Notes: generated from the sequence alone by a model not told the origin. Shown: positions 19,903 through 32,385, numbered from the stretch's first letter. The stretch is DNA of 64,000 nucleotides from Morinoia aosen (GCA_030386875.1 CM059576.1:16868058-16932057), one strand, 5' to 3'. Translations and numbers: made by a program.

Positions 19903-20840
19903 TTATAATTTTGGTCAATGTTTATTTTTTCTTCGGCAGGGAAATTAAAGATGTCGGTGCTGATAATCACTAAATGAGCACATTTAAAAACCTTTTACAT
20001 GAATGACATTATGCTCGCTGATGCGTTATTTTTGAATTATTGAACTTTGAAGTTGACGCGGGCGCGCACGCTCGCGCCGCCTATTACAAACGTTATGAGG
20101 TTGGGTCGTGAGGGGTAGCCACAGTTCTTTTAGTGGAAATTATAAATCAATTGAAATTCTACTATGCATAAACATAGTTAATGAGATGAAAAGTTATATT
20201 GTCAATGCAAAAGACTTGTTTCGAATGTTCCCAGATACGTCGAACCCACGATATACCGGGGTTGAAGTTACGGACCTGCGGTCATCTCAAGGCTGCCAGT
20301 TAGTCGAAGCAGCGGTGCGCGCTTGCACACACTCAATCATTAGACGTAATGGGTCGGTTACAACCTTTATTTACAATTTTCACTAGAAGAACTGTGGCTA
20401 ACCCTTACGACCCAACCTCTTTACGTGTGTAATAGGCGGGTTAACTACCCTTATTAACTAAATTACGGCGCGCGCCGGCGCCAACTTCAAAGTTCAATTA
20501 TTCAAAAATAACGCATCAGCGAGCATAATGTCATTCCTGGAAAAGGTTTCTAACTGTGCTCATTTAGTGATTATCAGCACCGACATCTTTCATTTCCCTG
20601 CCGAAGAAAAAATAAACATTGACCATAATTTTCACTAGAAGAACTGTGGCTACCCCTCACGATCCAACCTCTTTACGTTTGTAATAGGGGTTAACTTCCG
20701 TTATTAATGAAATTCACCTTCCTTTGGCGTGTGGTAGCCAACTTCAAAGTCGATTAATTAAAAAATGACGCATCAGAGAGCAGAATGTCATTCATATAAA
20801 ACGTTCATAAGTGGGTTCCTTTAGTGATTCTTGGGAATAA
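19903..20840. repeat. ~257-bp repeat unit: one inverted copy and two tandem copies
   Basis: The left arm (19903-20148) is the reverse complement of 20370-20632 (shared: gaagaaaaaataaacattga, cgcatcagcgagcataatg, agaactgtggcta). A third copy in the same direction as the right arm starts at 20626 and decays by about 20840. The junction phrase ttttcactagaagaactgtg occurs at both unit starts. Each arm contains a CG-rich core (gcgcgcgc) that is lost in the third copy. The 220-bp centre (20149-20369) has no recognised coding. Confidence 0.75.
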
Positions 20841-23519
20841 AATTTCCATTTTCTTTGATTGCATCACGCTTAACTTTGACCCCATTCTGTGATGACTGCA
20901 GTATATTTGGCTGATGGTATTGACTAGTTGTCAATATGTGATTGAGTGTCTGAGAAGTCATTGAACTTGTACATTAGAAGAAATATTTTTCACCTAAAAA
21001 AGTATTTTGCTTGCAATATAATTTTTATGTGATCAGCTTTATATTGAAAGAAATTGGAAGCATTATGTAAAATGGTTCCATTTTTCTGATATTAAACTAC
21101 AAAAAAGAAAGGAGAATAGCAGTGATAGGTAAAGAAAATGCCATTGGTTAAGTATCCAAAATTAAATTTTTCTGAGAGTAGAGCTTGTAGCTTGACTGGG
21201 AAAAAACAAAGTGTGGGAAAACACTGGAATTAGACAGAGTTGCATCTTGCATTCAAAGATATAATGTGTGACATGGTTTGCTTTTTGTGGTTGTTGAATT
21301 TTATTTTTTGTGGTAGATACATAGCTGATGGAATTGAGAAGTGTGGTGTGTGACTCTTTTGCATAAAAGGGGGTAGGAGAGAGAGCTTTAATTCATGAAG
21401 TATAAGTATATTGAGCTTGGCTGGTTACCCGTATGGCAGAGTGTTATTGAATCATTTAAAAGATGAAACAGAAAGTGACAAAGTGTGCTGTTTTAGCTGA
21501 AGAGAGAATGTGTGGACATGATTTTAGCAGTGGAACCAATGGTAATGTGGATGATATGGTTCATCAGAAAGTGTTCATGAAAGTGCTAAGAGTGTCTGAT
21601 GTAAAGAGTTAGGTGCTTAACATGAGCTATTGTATTGAAAGCAGGGTGTGTGTGTGAGAATTGAAAGTGTAAGGAAATGGTGTGCAGTGCTTGTGAGTAT
21701 GCATCAGTTGTGTGTAATGTCTTGCCTTTGTTAAATATCTATACTGTACAGACGGAGTTTTGTGTTGGGTAAGGGCACGACTGTTGGGTTGGGGAGAGGG
21801 TTGTATATGTTGGGTGGGCGGGGCGCAGTCATCATTACTTTGCAGCTACTGAGTGCTGATACTTTAGCATTAGTGGCCAAGTTTATCAGAAACTATAGAC
21901 TAGTAAAAGTGCTTATAAGGGTCTGTTATGGAAGGACTCCAGGAGATTGTAAATGAGAATAAAGACAAAAAGTGTTTATCAAAATTTGTTTGTAGAAAAT
22001 AAATATAAGTTTGAATAGAAGAAATGAATTGTTTATGGTATTAAGGAGTGTTGGGGCTGCTAACAACGAATTAGATAAGGTGAAAATTAGAAGAAAGAAC
22101 ATACCAAGCATGGAAAAGTTTGTAAGCAATTTTAAGGAAAAGGTGCCTGACTTAAATGCTGAAAAGAAATTTTATTGTAAGGAAATGAAATGCTTTTTGT
22201 TCCATTGGTTGAATATACTTTATTTTCTTATGTATATGAGTTTCATTATATTTATTCAATTCGGTTCCTACAGTACTGAGTGTCCTTTTATTTCTTTTCA
22301 GCTTTATCTGTCTGTAAAAAAAAATTGATAATAAAAATGTAATCACTATATTTAATACCTGAATAAACTTAAAAACCTGCATTCTTTGAAAAAGGATATC
22401 CTGCATGATTAGGGCTCTCATTAGGTTAGTGTTTCATCTATTATCCATAAATAGTTGATGTTGGCAGTCTTTAATTATCGTAGTTTCAATGCATTGCTGG
22501 GTTAAACTATTTGTTGTGTTGATGTTGATATAGTGAAGATTATTGGAACTCACATTTTCCTTTCATTTTAGATTGATGTTTCCAAGTGACCCCATATACT
22601 GCTGTTGCATTTGTACAGTGCAATGAGTTGATGCCATACTTCAACTAGGAAGGTTATTGTTGTTTGTCCTTGTTTACCTCTGAGCAGAAAGTGTCAGGTG
22701 GAGACCATTGAGTTGGTGCTGGCTGTAGTGCCAAGCAGTATTGGGGGCCACTGATTGACTTCTAGAATCTGACAGATGTGCCTTCATAGCCTGCTCTACT
22801 TTTTTGATGCCTTCTCCTCAATTCTTGTGACTCTTTGGTTTTCTGTGATTTGTTCCTCTAAGTTTCATTCAGTTTGGAATGGTCCTTTGTTCCAAGATAT
22901 CCATTGCCAATTTTTTTTTCTTTCACAACTTCATTCAAGACCTTTGAGGCATTCTGAGCTCTTTAATTTTATATACTGAATTTTTGAGTCCAAGTTTTTC
23001 TTTAGTTGTCAAACTAAGGAAGGGCGGTATAATGTGTGAACTGCTGTTTGTTGAAATGGTCGTGCCACACATAGAAGAGGGAAAAGAAAAAGGAATGGTT
23101 GTAAAGGATTCAATGGAGTCAGAAGTGTAGGGAAGGAATATTATAGGTTGGCCAAAAACTAAATGAAAGAATAGAGTTGGAGAAGTGTTTACAATCTTGG
23201 TATTTCATTAGAGGAAGCCAGAAGATGAGCAATAGTTGGAGATGGATAGTGATTGTGAGTGCCTAACTAATTCAGTCATGGTGTGAATGACTGGAAGATC
23301 TTGGTCTGAAAAAGTGACACAGGTTTGGTAAATAGGATGTGTAATTGTATCACTTCCATTAGGTCTGGAATATTTGAAGTCTTATCAAATGGCAAGGGTA
23401 AATCCACATGGTGCTGTTGGTACTTGCTGTAGAAGAAGTGTCGAAAGGGTGTAGGTGAATGAGAGTTAATGATTGAAAATTATTGTCCTCTCAGGAGGGT
23501 AACACATCTTTGTTTGTAG
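20841..23519. other. Non-coding, nothing recognised
   Basis: AT-rich sequence with short open frames (for example 22011-22328) lacking motifs or coding bias. It may be far-upstream or intronic sequence of the zinc-finger gene that starts near 25.2 kb. Confidence 0.4.
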
Positions 23520-23870
23520 GAACTACTGCTCTCAGGGGGAATTGTGGGATCCCAGGCTTGCAGTTAGGAAGGTTTTTCCTTTCACTAATAAAGAATAGGT
23601 TCAATTTGCTGCAGACCATTTTTTTTAGTTGCTGACATCTTGTTTCTCAGTATCCATAGCTTCTTCAACTTTACTTCTGTTTACTGAACTCTCTTCCTAA
23701 CTTGATGTTCTTGTGTGCAGGGAACCCTGTTTAGGAGCCCACTTCTTGCATGAATGCATTGTTCCCTCAACTCCAAAATAAAGATTATCATCATCTTGCT
23801 TCCCTTTAGAACATCTGTTGGGGAAAGGAAGGCTTAGATTAACATACCTAATTCATTTCTTCAACTTTGC
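23520..23870 (+). repeat. SINE-like family copy 1, strongly diverged
   Basis: Keeps ctcagggggaattgtggga, a gttaggaagg segment, ttcttcaactttacttctgt, gttccctcaactcc and an aaggaaggctta end in the family order; see the 37303-37991 entry for the consensus. Confidence 0.5.
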
Positions 23871-24839
23871 ACTAATCAGTGGCTTCTTCATTTCTCCCTT
23901 TTGAAATCCTTTGTTGGGGTTAGCAAGCCTTGATTTAATTTATTTATAATTCCAATCTGTGGGTTGTTTGACTATTAGGAGCAAATCTTATTCTTGTTTT
24001 TTGGCTACCTAACAATAATTTAAGAGATGAACTTTGGTAATTAAATTGTTTCTGTTAATAGTGTAACTAGTTTTAAAATACTTTAAGTTATGAATTTATT
24101 ATTATAAGATTCAGTGTGGTTTTATTGAAATGGATATAAACTAACATTGAATTTTGTTACATGTTTGGTTGTCAAAATGGCCACCACCAGTCTCAGTGCA
24201 TTTTCAATATTAAATCAATGTATGCTACAGTATTCTGCTGGGGGACAGTGTAGATAATGTAAGTTACTGCTCTGACATTGTTATTCAGTGGAGCAATGTT
24301 ACAAAGTGCACTATGAACTATTCTTCACATTAAAAATGAAATTAAAAATAAAGGAAATGAGGAAAAAAACTGAATGATACTGATGAAGTAATCCTAAAGA
24401 GAGGAAAATTTGACCTATGTGAAATTGCTTACAATTAATCCATGGTTTCGTGTACAATGTGGGCTGTAGCCTCGTTTTCTTGTGACAGTTGATCAGATTG
24501 TGTGTTTTCAGGCAAAACTCTTTGCAAGATTTGTTTGCTGATTTGAAATGTCATTGTGCCCATCCCTGTCACTTCTTGACACAGGATGTTCCATTAAATC
24601 TTGTTTTGTTCTCTGTGTTGTTAACACGTTGACTCTGAAGTGGTACATTTGTGTACCACAAGGTAAATTGCTCATTTACGTACTGGATTATGCAAATAAC
24701 ATTTAAAATAATTTGCTTCCTTTTCCAAAATAAATTTTGGAGTAAAAAGTAACATATTATGGTTCAAGTGTATTCTTTACACTTGAAAAAAGGCTAAAAA
24801 TGTATTAGAGCAGAAAAGCCGGTTTTTTAAAATGACTGT

Positions 24840-25190
24840 CCCCTTGGTGTTAACAACTATTGTGTCTATGGGAATTAGCGCTGCCAGGGGGACTATGGGA
24901 GGGCCTGAGCTAAACGTTAGGTAGGCTTCCTTTTTGTCAAAAATAGGATAGTTTTTTGGTTATGTTACAAACCATCTTTTTTTGGTTCACTGCTGCCTTG
25001 TTTTTTCAGCACCTACTACTTTCTTCTTCAACTTGTTTCATGAACTTTTTTTTCATCTTACTGTTTCTAGGCCCTTTCTGCATAGATTCCACGTTCCCTC
25101 AACTCCGTACTAAATGTTGCCTTCTTTCTTCCTCTCTTTGGATCTCATTTGTTGAGGATAGGAAGCTTAAACTAACTAATAATCTAATCC
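24840..25190 (+). repeat. SINE-like family copy 2, next to a host exon
   Basis: Shares tctatgggaattagcgct, gagctaaacgttaggtaggc, ttcactgctgccttgttttt, gcatagattccacgttccct and the tail aactaactaataatctaatc with the other copies. Its tail ends about 15 bp before the AG that precedes the first coding exon of the zinc-finger gene. Confidence 0.8.
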
Positions 25191-25205
25191 ATTGCCCTTT
25201 GCTCA

Positions 25206-25323
25206 GGTACCTAAGCACCCAGCATGGAGCGTGCAGTAGTTATGGTGAACAAGCCAAAGTATGCTGAAGTGGAGAGTCAATACTCAATCAAGCGAGCAGC
25301 TGCAGTAGAAGATAGAGTGCAAG
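25206..25323 (+). CDS. Zinc-finger gene, first coding exon
   Basis: A likely acceptor (cctttgctcag, AG at 25204-25205) opens the exon. The ATG is at 25224 in the context cagcATGG. 33 codons follow (MERAVVMVNKPKYAEV...EDRVQ) plus one base, ending at an excellent donor AAG|GTGAGA (25323|25324). The exon leaves phase 1, and joining its last G to the next exon gives a Gly codon. If the acceptor is real, an untranslated exon lies further upstream. No other function is visible in this leader peptide. Confidence 0.65.
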
Positions 25324-25373
25324 GTGAGACTTGATTCATGTCTGGGTATGAGACAAAGATAGTAGATATTAAT

Positions 25374-27112
25374 TAATGATGTACCGATACCATTTTTTGG
25401 CTGATACCGATACCCATATTTTGGCTGATACCGATACCCATATTTTGGCTGATACCGATACCCATATTTTGGCTGATACCGATACTCCGATACTTGAAAA
25501 TACCGATACCAATGCTCTGATACGTTGAAATATCAATACTTTGACCTATACTTTTACAATTATATTAAAAAAAATAATTTTAAGCTCTACATGGGTGTTA
25601 TAATAAAATTATTTACTAATATATCCAATCATGTAACAATATTGACCATAAAGTTTTTGATTAGAAATGATAAAACTGCTCTTGCTATGTTAACTATATT
25701 GTTTGATTTGTTTCCCTCACCAAGTTTTTCAATTGCGTCATCTTACCGCTTTATTGTCGTATGATACCGTAATCAGCATGTATGAACAAATGAGTATTCA
25801 AGGTTTAGCAATCTTAATTTGCCAACTGAGGTTATTGTCCAACTAAATTCAATTAAAAATGGTATTTTTCTCCAATTACAGGTGTAAACTCGTCATATAA
25901 TTTAGCATTTAGTTTCAGAAATAGCGTGAACGCAAGTAGTATATGTATGTAATAACACACAGTGTGCAGGAGAAGCAAACACGGTGCTTTTTGGTTTGGG
26001 AGCCAATCAAATTTTAATGTTTTCTTTCCACCAAAGTATATATTTTGGTGTGAAAAACACAAAAATGATAAACCATTTTGCAGAGAAATAATTTATTATG
26101 CTTGAAATTTGCTTATATCCCTTAATATTTTATGAAAATACTGCAGTTTTTTGGTACTTTTTCGCCACGCAAACTCACACAGATACGAGTATATCATTTG
26201 TCGGTGAGTGCCTCCCTGACTTTTTTTTCCTTTTTAGACTATGCCATACACTCTAAATCATTTGAGTGTGTGCACCTGTTGCAGGGTTCACAAAGTATTC
26301 ACTATGATTAACAGCAAGGTGTTTGAAATTATACTCTTGGTTAGGTTAGGTTAGTAACAATGAATAATTTATCCACAAAATGGTTATCATTTCTGTGTTT
26401 TTCACACCAAAATGCATACTTTGGCGAAAAGAAAACGTTAAAATTTGATAGGCCCAAAACCAAAAGGTTCTGCAGACATGCAACCAACTCTAAGATTGTT
26501 TGTGAATTTTTCAAATATCTTCAAATAGAAAAAAAATCAAGGTTCGTAATGTATGGCGGTTTACATGCAAAATTAAAATAAAATTATTAGCTTTTTAATA
26601 TTTGACGATTCACAAGCTAAATTAAAGTAGAATTTTTAGCTACTTCTATATTAAATTTATAAAAACTTTAAAATGCACCTTCAAATTTATTTAATTGGTT
26701 ACAGTTTTGTTAGCCTGTCACATACTTTAAGAAATGGAAACTGTGTCAAACTATGTAGGTTTTAGATGTAAAAGTATAAAAATTTTATGTCGCTTCTGTA
26801 TTTATCTATTCATGCTACATAGCTTTCACTTACTGATCATACGTGACTCATTGGGAATTCAAAGTTGCTGTAGTAAATTTAGTAAGCGGGCCTGATTGAA
26901 CGCTGTAATTCAACAGTTAGCTAACTATTTTACTAGGTATGAATAGGCTCTTTATTTGATTATACTTTTACTTTCACGATTTATGACCTTCATTTTTATG
27001 ATGAAATAAGTATTGTTGGAAAGTATCGGTGAAGTATCAGCCAGATTTTGCCGATACCAATACCAGTAAAAATGATCAATACTGCCGATACTGATACATC
27101 AGTACATCACTA
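25374..27112. mobile_element. TIR element with GTACCGATAC ends (hAT-like?) in intron 1
   Basis: The left end taatgatgtaccgatacc and the inverted right end (inward tagtgatgtactgatg) frame 1.7 kb. Both ends are full of GATACC/GGTATC motifs. The left has a 24-bp array; the right has scattered copies (27010-27100). No clear target duplication or transposase was found. Inside, 25980-26085 and 26370-26475 are inverted copies of about 105 bp (cacaccaaaatgcatacttt and relatives), a second palindrome within the element. Confidence 0.6.
25381..25490. repeat. 24-bp tandem repeat
   Basis: Four copies of ccgatacccatattttggct followed by gata, forming the subterminal array of the 25374-27112 element. Confidence 0.85.
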
Positions 27113-27479
27113 TATTACTGTAGATAACTGAGCCTCGATAGGATGAACATAAATTAAAATGGTTTCAAGATGAAAGCTCTCCATTCTGGGTTATAAAAAA
27201 GACCTGGCTGCTTTGAAAATATGAAATGTAATGTATAAGCAAAGAATAATAAATTATAAGATTTTGTGTCCCAAAGTTTGTGTTGAAAAGATAAATGAAA
27301 TTGCTCATTAAATATTTCTTAATCATTATTTTGACATTGGATTTGTGACCAATTATGATTTTAATGGAATTTCTCAAGTCCTACAGAAGATTGAAACAAA
27401 ATTTGAATATGATGCGATTAGTACGTACGTTTTGTGAATTTTAGGAGCATCGATAAATTTGAAAAATCCATGCAGAGTG

Positions 27480-28110
27480 GAGATGTGGCAACACTAGACA
27501 CAATTAAAGGGTGTTTCATTAAGATGGATCGTAGTTCGCAGTAGATAAAACAGTGCTATTGGTGAAAATTTGTTAAATTTCCTATTGGATCATGTTATGT
27601 GTTTCATGGCAATTATGTGCAGAAGATAATATCGGCCAAGGCTTTGGCGGCACACCGCTACTTGATGGTAAAAATGTTTGATGGCGTTCCTGCTTAGTTG
27701 GTCCTCGATCTGACCAATATGTGTTGTGATTTCATCCTTCGGCTGTTGAACTGTTGTGGGTTTGTTGGCATTGACTTTTGGAGATGACCTCATAGGAAGA
27801 AATCAAAGGCGTCATGTCACACGATTGTGGTGGCCAATTGACTTCGCTGTGTCAAGAGATGATGCAACCTGGGAACTTCTCATTCAGTAAAGCCATTGTT
27901 GCATTGGCTGTGTAGCATGTGGTGCTGTCCTGTTGGAACCACAAATCTTCTACATTGATAGCATTAAATTCAAGCCATAAAATGTTTCCCAATTGCACTT
28001 TTGGTTGTTTGCTCATGTTTAAAAAAATTGCAAAAGTACGGGAAATTCTTTTTATTTCAGCGTCCATTTTCGTAGTAGGCTTCAATCACTTAACACGTTA
28101 CTCGGTTGTT
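27480..28110 (-). pseudogene. Mariner/IS630-type transposase relic
   Basis: On the minus strand, 28085-27852 reads ...NVEDLWFQQDSTTCYTANAT MALLNEKFPG, the catalytic-Asp block of IS630/mariner-like transposases (LWFQQDGATCHTA type). 27793-27590, in another frame, reads NKPTTVQQPKDEITTHIGQI followed by a degenerate end, the usual C-terminus (KP.T...LK..I...I..I). Between them NWPPQSCDMTPL is recognisable across a frameshift. The phrase gggtgtttcattaagatgg at 27509 may be the terminal repeat. It lies in intron 1, antisense to the zinc-finger gene, and is dead. Confidence 0.7.
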
Positions 28111-28924
28111 AATCTTTCTATGGTTAAAATTGCTAAAGACCGAAGTTGTTGAACCTTAAAAAAACTGAAAAAATCCATTGACACTTGAACATAATTCAGA
28201 TTTAAAATCGGTCCAAGCTATTGGAATACCCTTTAGTTTTAATATTCTCAATATCATCAGCAACTTCTTGTTTTAGGTTTTATGCTGTCATTTTGCCTAC
28301 ATTTTGGCATACACAGACATGCGTGGAGACTTAGCGTGAATAATTGAAAGTGCAATACTGCATTTATGTCTCTTTTCAGGGTAGATCATTGAAGTAACTT
28401 ATTAATTATTCCTTTCCTTGGCACAATTTTTAGTGCCTGCAACCTGACCATTCACACCACAGACTTTAATGGGGAGTACTCTCAGGGTAAATCTTATCTT
28501 ACTGATAATCTTCATTTTTGTTGAACCACTCTTCGAGTGTTATGTTATGTATTTAAAAACTTTTCACTAAAGGCAATATAGGATATCAAACTAGAATGTT
28601 CCACTGCATTTCTGTGATAAGATTTGGTTGTAATATTCCTTCATTCTTTGTATGTGATGTCACGAACCCTAAAATTGTGACCAAAATGTTTACCTTAGCT
28701 CTGTTGAACATGAGGATTTCCGTGTTCAGTGGTATGAGAAGTTGTGTTGAGTTGTGGTCTTGGTATTTGTTGTGAAACCTCCTCCCGCAATGTTAATTCT
28801 TTTTATTCAAATTTTCACAACATTTAAAAGTTGTAAAAGAGCAAAGTGTACATTTTAATGCCAATTTTTGATGGATTTGCCAGCTTTGTGTGAATTTCAA
28901 GGCCCTTATTTGGACGGAAAATAT

Positions 28925-29152
28925 GCAGAGTGTCCTAACCCACAAATCAGAAGTCAAAACTAGAGAGTGGATTAAGTGATAATTTTACCTCATAACAGCA
29001 TAGATGTCTTTCAGGTAGAGTGGCTTAGTTCCTAGTTCAGTTCCTAGTTAATAACTTGGGTAGGAAAAGCCAGTTTGGCAACCCAGCATGAAGACCACGT
29101 CTCTAACTTGAGTGTCCTAAAATTCTGTGTTTTGTGGGTTAGGACACTCTGC
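28925..29152. mobile_element. 228-bp MITE in intron 1
   Basis: A perfect 22-bp terminal inverted repeat: gcagagtgtcctaacccaca plus aa at 28925-28946 and its complement at 29131-29152. There is no coding. A short AT flank on each side is compatible with a 2-bp duplication. Confidence 0.75.
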
Positions 29153-29465
29153 ATGCATATATGCCCTCCATTTATTCAGAAGATTTGGTTTCACAATCTC
29201 ATCATTTAAATTTTCTTTTTAGGTTGTATATTGATTCAGTTCATTTGAATCATCAATATTTTCAAATATTAACAATTTAGTAGAAAATTGTTTTATGAAA
29301 ACAGCTGGAATAAGTACTATTAGATTGCTTTTCAAAACCCACAAAATTGTTCTAGTTTTTCCTGGGTTAAAATCAAAGAAAGTCTTAATTTTTTATCAGT
29401 AAAAGCTGTTACTGAATTTATTATCTCAGATGTGATTATTCTCTATTAGCTCGTGTCACTTGCAG

Positions 29466-29587
29466 GTGACGGTTCGAGCTCTGGGAGCCATCTAGAAGAA
29501 ATTTACATCAAAAGTGAAGTGCCTGACGCTGAGCTGGAGGCCGTTACTGTGAAGGACGAGCCCATGGACTGGCATCAGCAGCCCCAG
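29466..29587 (+). CDS. Zinc-finger gene, second coding exon
   Basis: Acceptor ttgcag (AG at 29464-29465) and donor CCCAG|GTACTA (29587|29588). 122 bp; the phase-1 entry fits exon 1 and the exit is phase 0. It encodes (G)DGSSSGSHLEEIYIKSEVPD followed by AELEAVTVKDEPMDWHQQPQ. IKSE and VKDE both fit the SUMO-acceptor pattern (hydrophobic-K-x-E). Acidic KSE/KDEP leader exons of this kind sit upstream of the finger exon in many arthropod C2H2 proteins. Codon choice is richer in G/C than in the surrounding intron. Confidence 0.75.
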
Positions 29588-29598
29588 GTACTATAAGT

Positions 29599-29894
29599 AG
29601 TTGCTTTCTCTTCTTGAGTGCCTTTGATTGGTTGCTTACTCTCCTCTTGAATGCTTAAAATTGGTTGCTTACTCTCCTGTTGAGTGCTTCCGACTGCTAG
29701 CTAACTCTCTTGAATGCTTCGGGCTGGTAGCTAACTCTCCTCTTGAATGCTTCCGATTTTTTGCTTACTCTCGTGTTGAGTGCTTCCGATTGGTGGTTAA
29801 CTCTCCTCTTGAGTGCTTCCGATTGGTGGCTTACTCTCCTCTTGAATACTTTCAATTAGTTGTTTACTCTTCTCTTGAATGCTTCGAATTGGTT
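29599..29894. repeat. 33-bp minisatellite in intron 2
   Basis: About eight to nine units of ttggttgcttactctcctct followed by tgaatgcttccga, starting about 12 bp after the exon 2 donor. The last unit grades into the 13-bp array that follows. Because 33 is a multiple of three, it gives a spurious open frame with an 11-residue period. Confidence 0.85.
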
Positions 29895-30842
29895 GCTTGC
29901 ACTCCTAGCTTGCACTCCTAGCTTGCACTCCTAGCTTGCACTCCTTTCTTGTACTCCTTTCTTGTACTCCTTTCTTGCACTTCTTTCTTGCACTCCTTGC
30001 TTGCACTCCTTGCTTGCACTCCTTGCTTGCACTCCTTGCTTGCACTCCTTGCTTGCACTTCTTGCTTGCACTCCTTGCTTGCACTCCTTGCTTGCACTCC
30101 TTGCTTGCACTCCTTGCTTGCACTCCTTGCTTGCACTCATTTCTTGCACTCATTTCTTGCACTCCTTGCTTGCACTCCTTGCTTGCACTCCTTGCTTGCA
30201 CTCCTTGCTTGCACTCCTTGCTTGCACTCCTTGCTTGCACTCCTTGCTTGCACTCCTTGCTTGCACTCCTTGCTTGCACTCCTTGCTTGCACTCCTTGCT
30301 TGCACTCCTTGCTTGCACTCCTTGCTTGCACTCCTTGCTTGCACTCCTTGCTTGCACTCCTTGCTTGCACTCCTTGCTTGCACTCCTTGCTTGCACTCCT
30401 TGCTTGCACTCCTTGCTTGCACTCCTTGCTTGCACTCCTTGCTTGCACTCCTTGCTTGCACTCCTTGCTTGCACTCCTTGCTTGCACTCCTTGCTTGCAC
30501 TCCTTGCTTGCACTCCTTGCTTGCACTCCTTGCTTGCACTCCTTGCTTGCACTCCTTGCTTGCACTCCTTGCTTGCATTCCTTGCTTGCACTCCTTGCTT
30601 GCACTCCTTGCTTGCACTCCTTGCTTGCACTCCTTGCTTGCACTCCTTGCTTGCACTCCTTGCTTGCACTCCTTGCTTGCACTCCTTGCTTGCACTCCTT
30701 GCTTGCACTCCTTGCTTGCACTCCTTGCTTGCACTCCTTGCTTGCACTCCTTGCTTGCACTCCTTGCTTGCACTCCTTGCTTGCACTCCTTGCTTGCACT
30801 CCTTGCTTGCACTCCTTGCTTGCACTCCTTGCTTGCACTCCT
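29895..30842. repeat. 13-bp minisatellite, about 72 copies, intron 2
   Basis: A nearly uniform array of cttgcactccttg. Variants (ctag, tttc, cattt) are concentrated in the first 250 bp, while units from about 30160 on are almost identical apart from one base near 30577. Because 13 is not a multiple of three and the unit lacks stops, frames on both strands stay open with a 13-residue period; these are not genes. Confidence 0.97.
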
Positions 30843-30849
30843 CTTGCCG

Positions 30850-31320
30850 GAATACAAGCTACTCTAGTTTGTATGTTTAGTAGTGCACGTTGTGCATTAG
30901 AGTACATTGGATGTACATCTCGTACTCTTTGCACTCGAGTTCACGAGCATTCTAGTATGAGGTTCGGACAGCTCCAGTTTTGTCAAAGCCCAATTTCCAC
31001 CCGTTCGAGAACAGTCTAACGAGTGAGATAACGTGATTATCATTAATCAATTTTTGGTCTTGGCAAAACCACAGTTTTACACAGTTATTCCCATTCTAGA
31101 GCCCTTGTACATTTATAAATTTAAGCCTGTTTTAAACAACACTCTTATTCAATTCACTATAGCCATTGTAAATAGCAAATCGCATTTAGGAAATTTCATA
31201 ACTTATTTTTGATTTGTTATTCTAAAATAGTCTATTTTTGCTTTGTACTTTTCAGAATTCTTACCACTGATGATGGCCTGTGGCCGAAACGTTTGAAGTT
31301 AGATTTTATTCGAACCTTCA
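30850..31320 (+). pseudogene. Penelope-like element 3' fragment (GIY-YIG end and hammerhead-like motif)
   Basis: Directly after the 13-bp array, one frame reads LVCMFSSARCALEYIGCTSR then TLCTRVHEHSSMRFG, matching the GIY-YIG endonuclease of Penelope-like elements (compare SCAQCASAYVGSTSRTLRVR in the 59.5-61.2 kb element). After a break, ILEPLYIYKFKPVLNN (31120-31170) matches ILESLYIHKLKPHLNY of the same relative. At 31267-31290, ctgatga...gaaac gives a hammerhead-like core, usual near the ends of these elements. The reverse transcriptase part is absent, so this is a truncated relic in intron 2. Confidence 0.75.
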
Positions 31321-32385
31321 ATGATTGAATTATTAAAAAGTACAGTAGCTTATTTTGCTCTTTCATTTTTATTACGGTTGCTGAGGCTCCCAGATAGCTT
31401 TTATGTTTTCATTGAGTCCTGTTTTGTAATTCTTTATGTGATCCATTTTATTCCCATTACCTTACCCCAGTTAGTATTGAATCAGCTATGATACCTTCAT
31501 TAATAGTTCTGAAGATATTTTCAGCATGCTTCTTGTATCCCCTGTGCCGGGGACCCCTTTCTTGATTGCGTTTTGCTTCAGTGAGTTGCCATAAACGACG
31601 CATTTAAACTTTTTTTACACGAGTGATCAGTTTAAGATCTTCTGTTGTTTTATTTTCCGTATTAAACTACCTCAAACATTTGCTACTAAGTTTCTGATAA
31701 AAAGATGTCTGCGTTGTAGTCTTCCACATTTGAAACCGCATTAATTACTTGAGGAATGAGATTTCCAATATGTATACGTTTTTCTTGCGGTGTGTGAGAC
31801 CAACGAATGAATAATTTCTTGTTTTTTTTGCTAGTATAAGAAATCGTTTCATCCACTGTTTTTATTTAAGAATAATAGGCCTTATACAATTGTTGTTGCC
31901 GTTAAATATAAGAAAAATGTCATTGTGTATTTTCAAGAGAAAAACCTCAACTGTAATATGTTATGGAAAAATCATGATTCGATGCATTGTAGTATTGACG
32001 GGCGCTATTGCTTGTCGTAGCCATTTCTTGTATGTATACTTTAAAAAAGTGCTGCAACTGAAGAAGCATTTAATACTTCATTTGAATTTTGCTCGGTATT
32101 GAAGTATTTGAGGGCAGTGTACTGAGAACGTGCATTTCAAATTTCGCTAGTGCTATCGTTATTCTCGCGTCCTGTATTATTCTTCAAATATTTCTGCTGT
32201 ATTTTATGATGAACACTAGAACGCATTTGGTTTATAATAAGGTTATCACTAACGTTCAGTTGCACAACCTTGTTTCAAAGTACATGTGTACACTAAGTAG
32301 TTGATTTTATTTCCAACTTGATAATAATGCTGTTATTTTTGACTAATTTTGTACTGTAGTAATCGGAGAAAGTTCTTCCTCACAG
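31321..32385. other. Remainder of intron 2
   Basis: No repeats or genes recognised. It ends in a good polypyrimidine tract and acceptor (ttcttcctcacag, AG at 32384-32385). Confidence 0.5.

Noticed and set aside
29905..31019. Long open frames of 235-356 codons on both strands (Leu/Cys-rich and Gln/Ser/Lys-rich)
   Set aside because: All come from the stop-free 13-bp minisatellite, whose period shifts frame each unit. There is no start context, splice site or domain except the Penelope fragment at the end.
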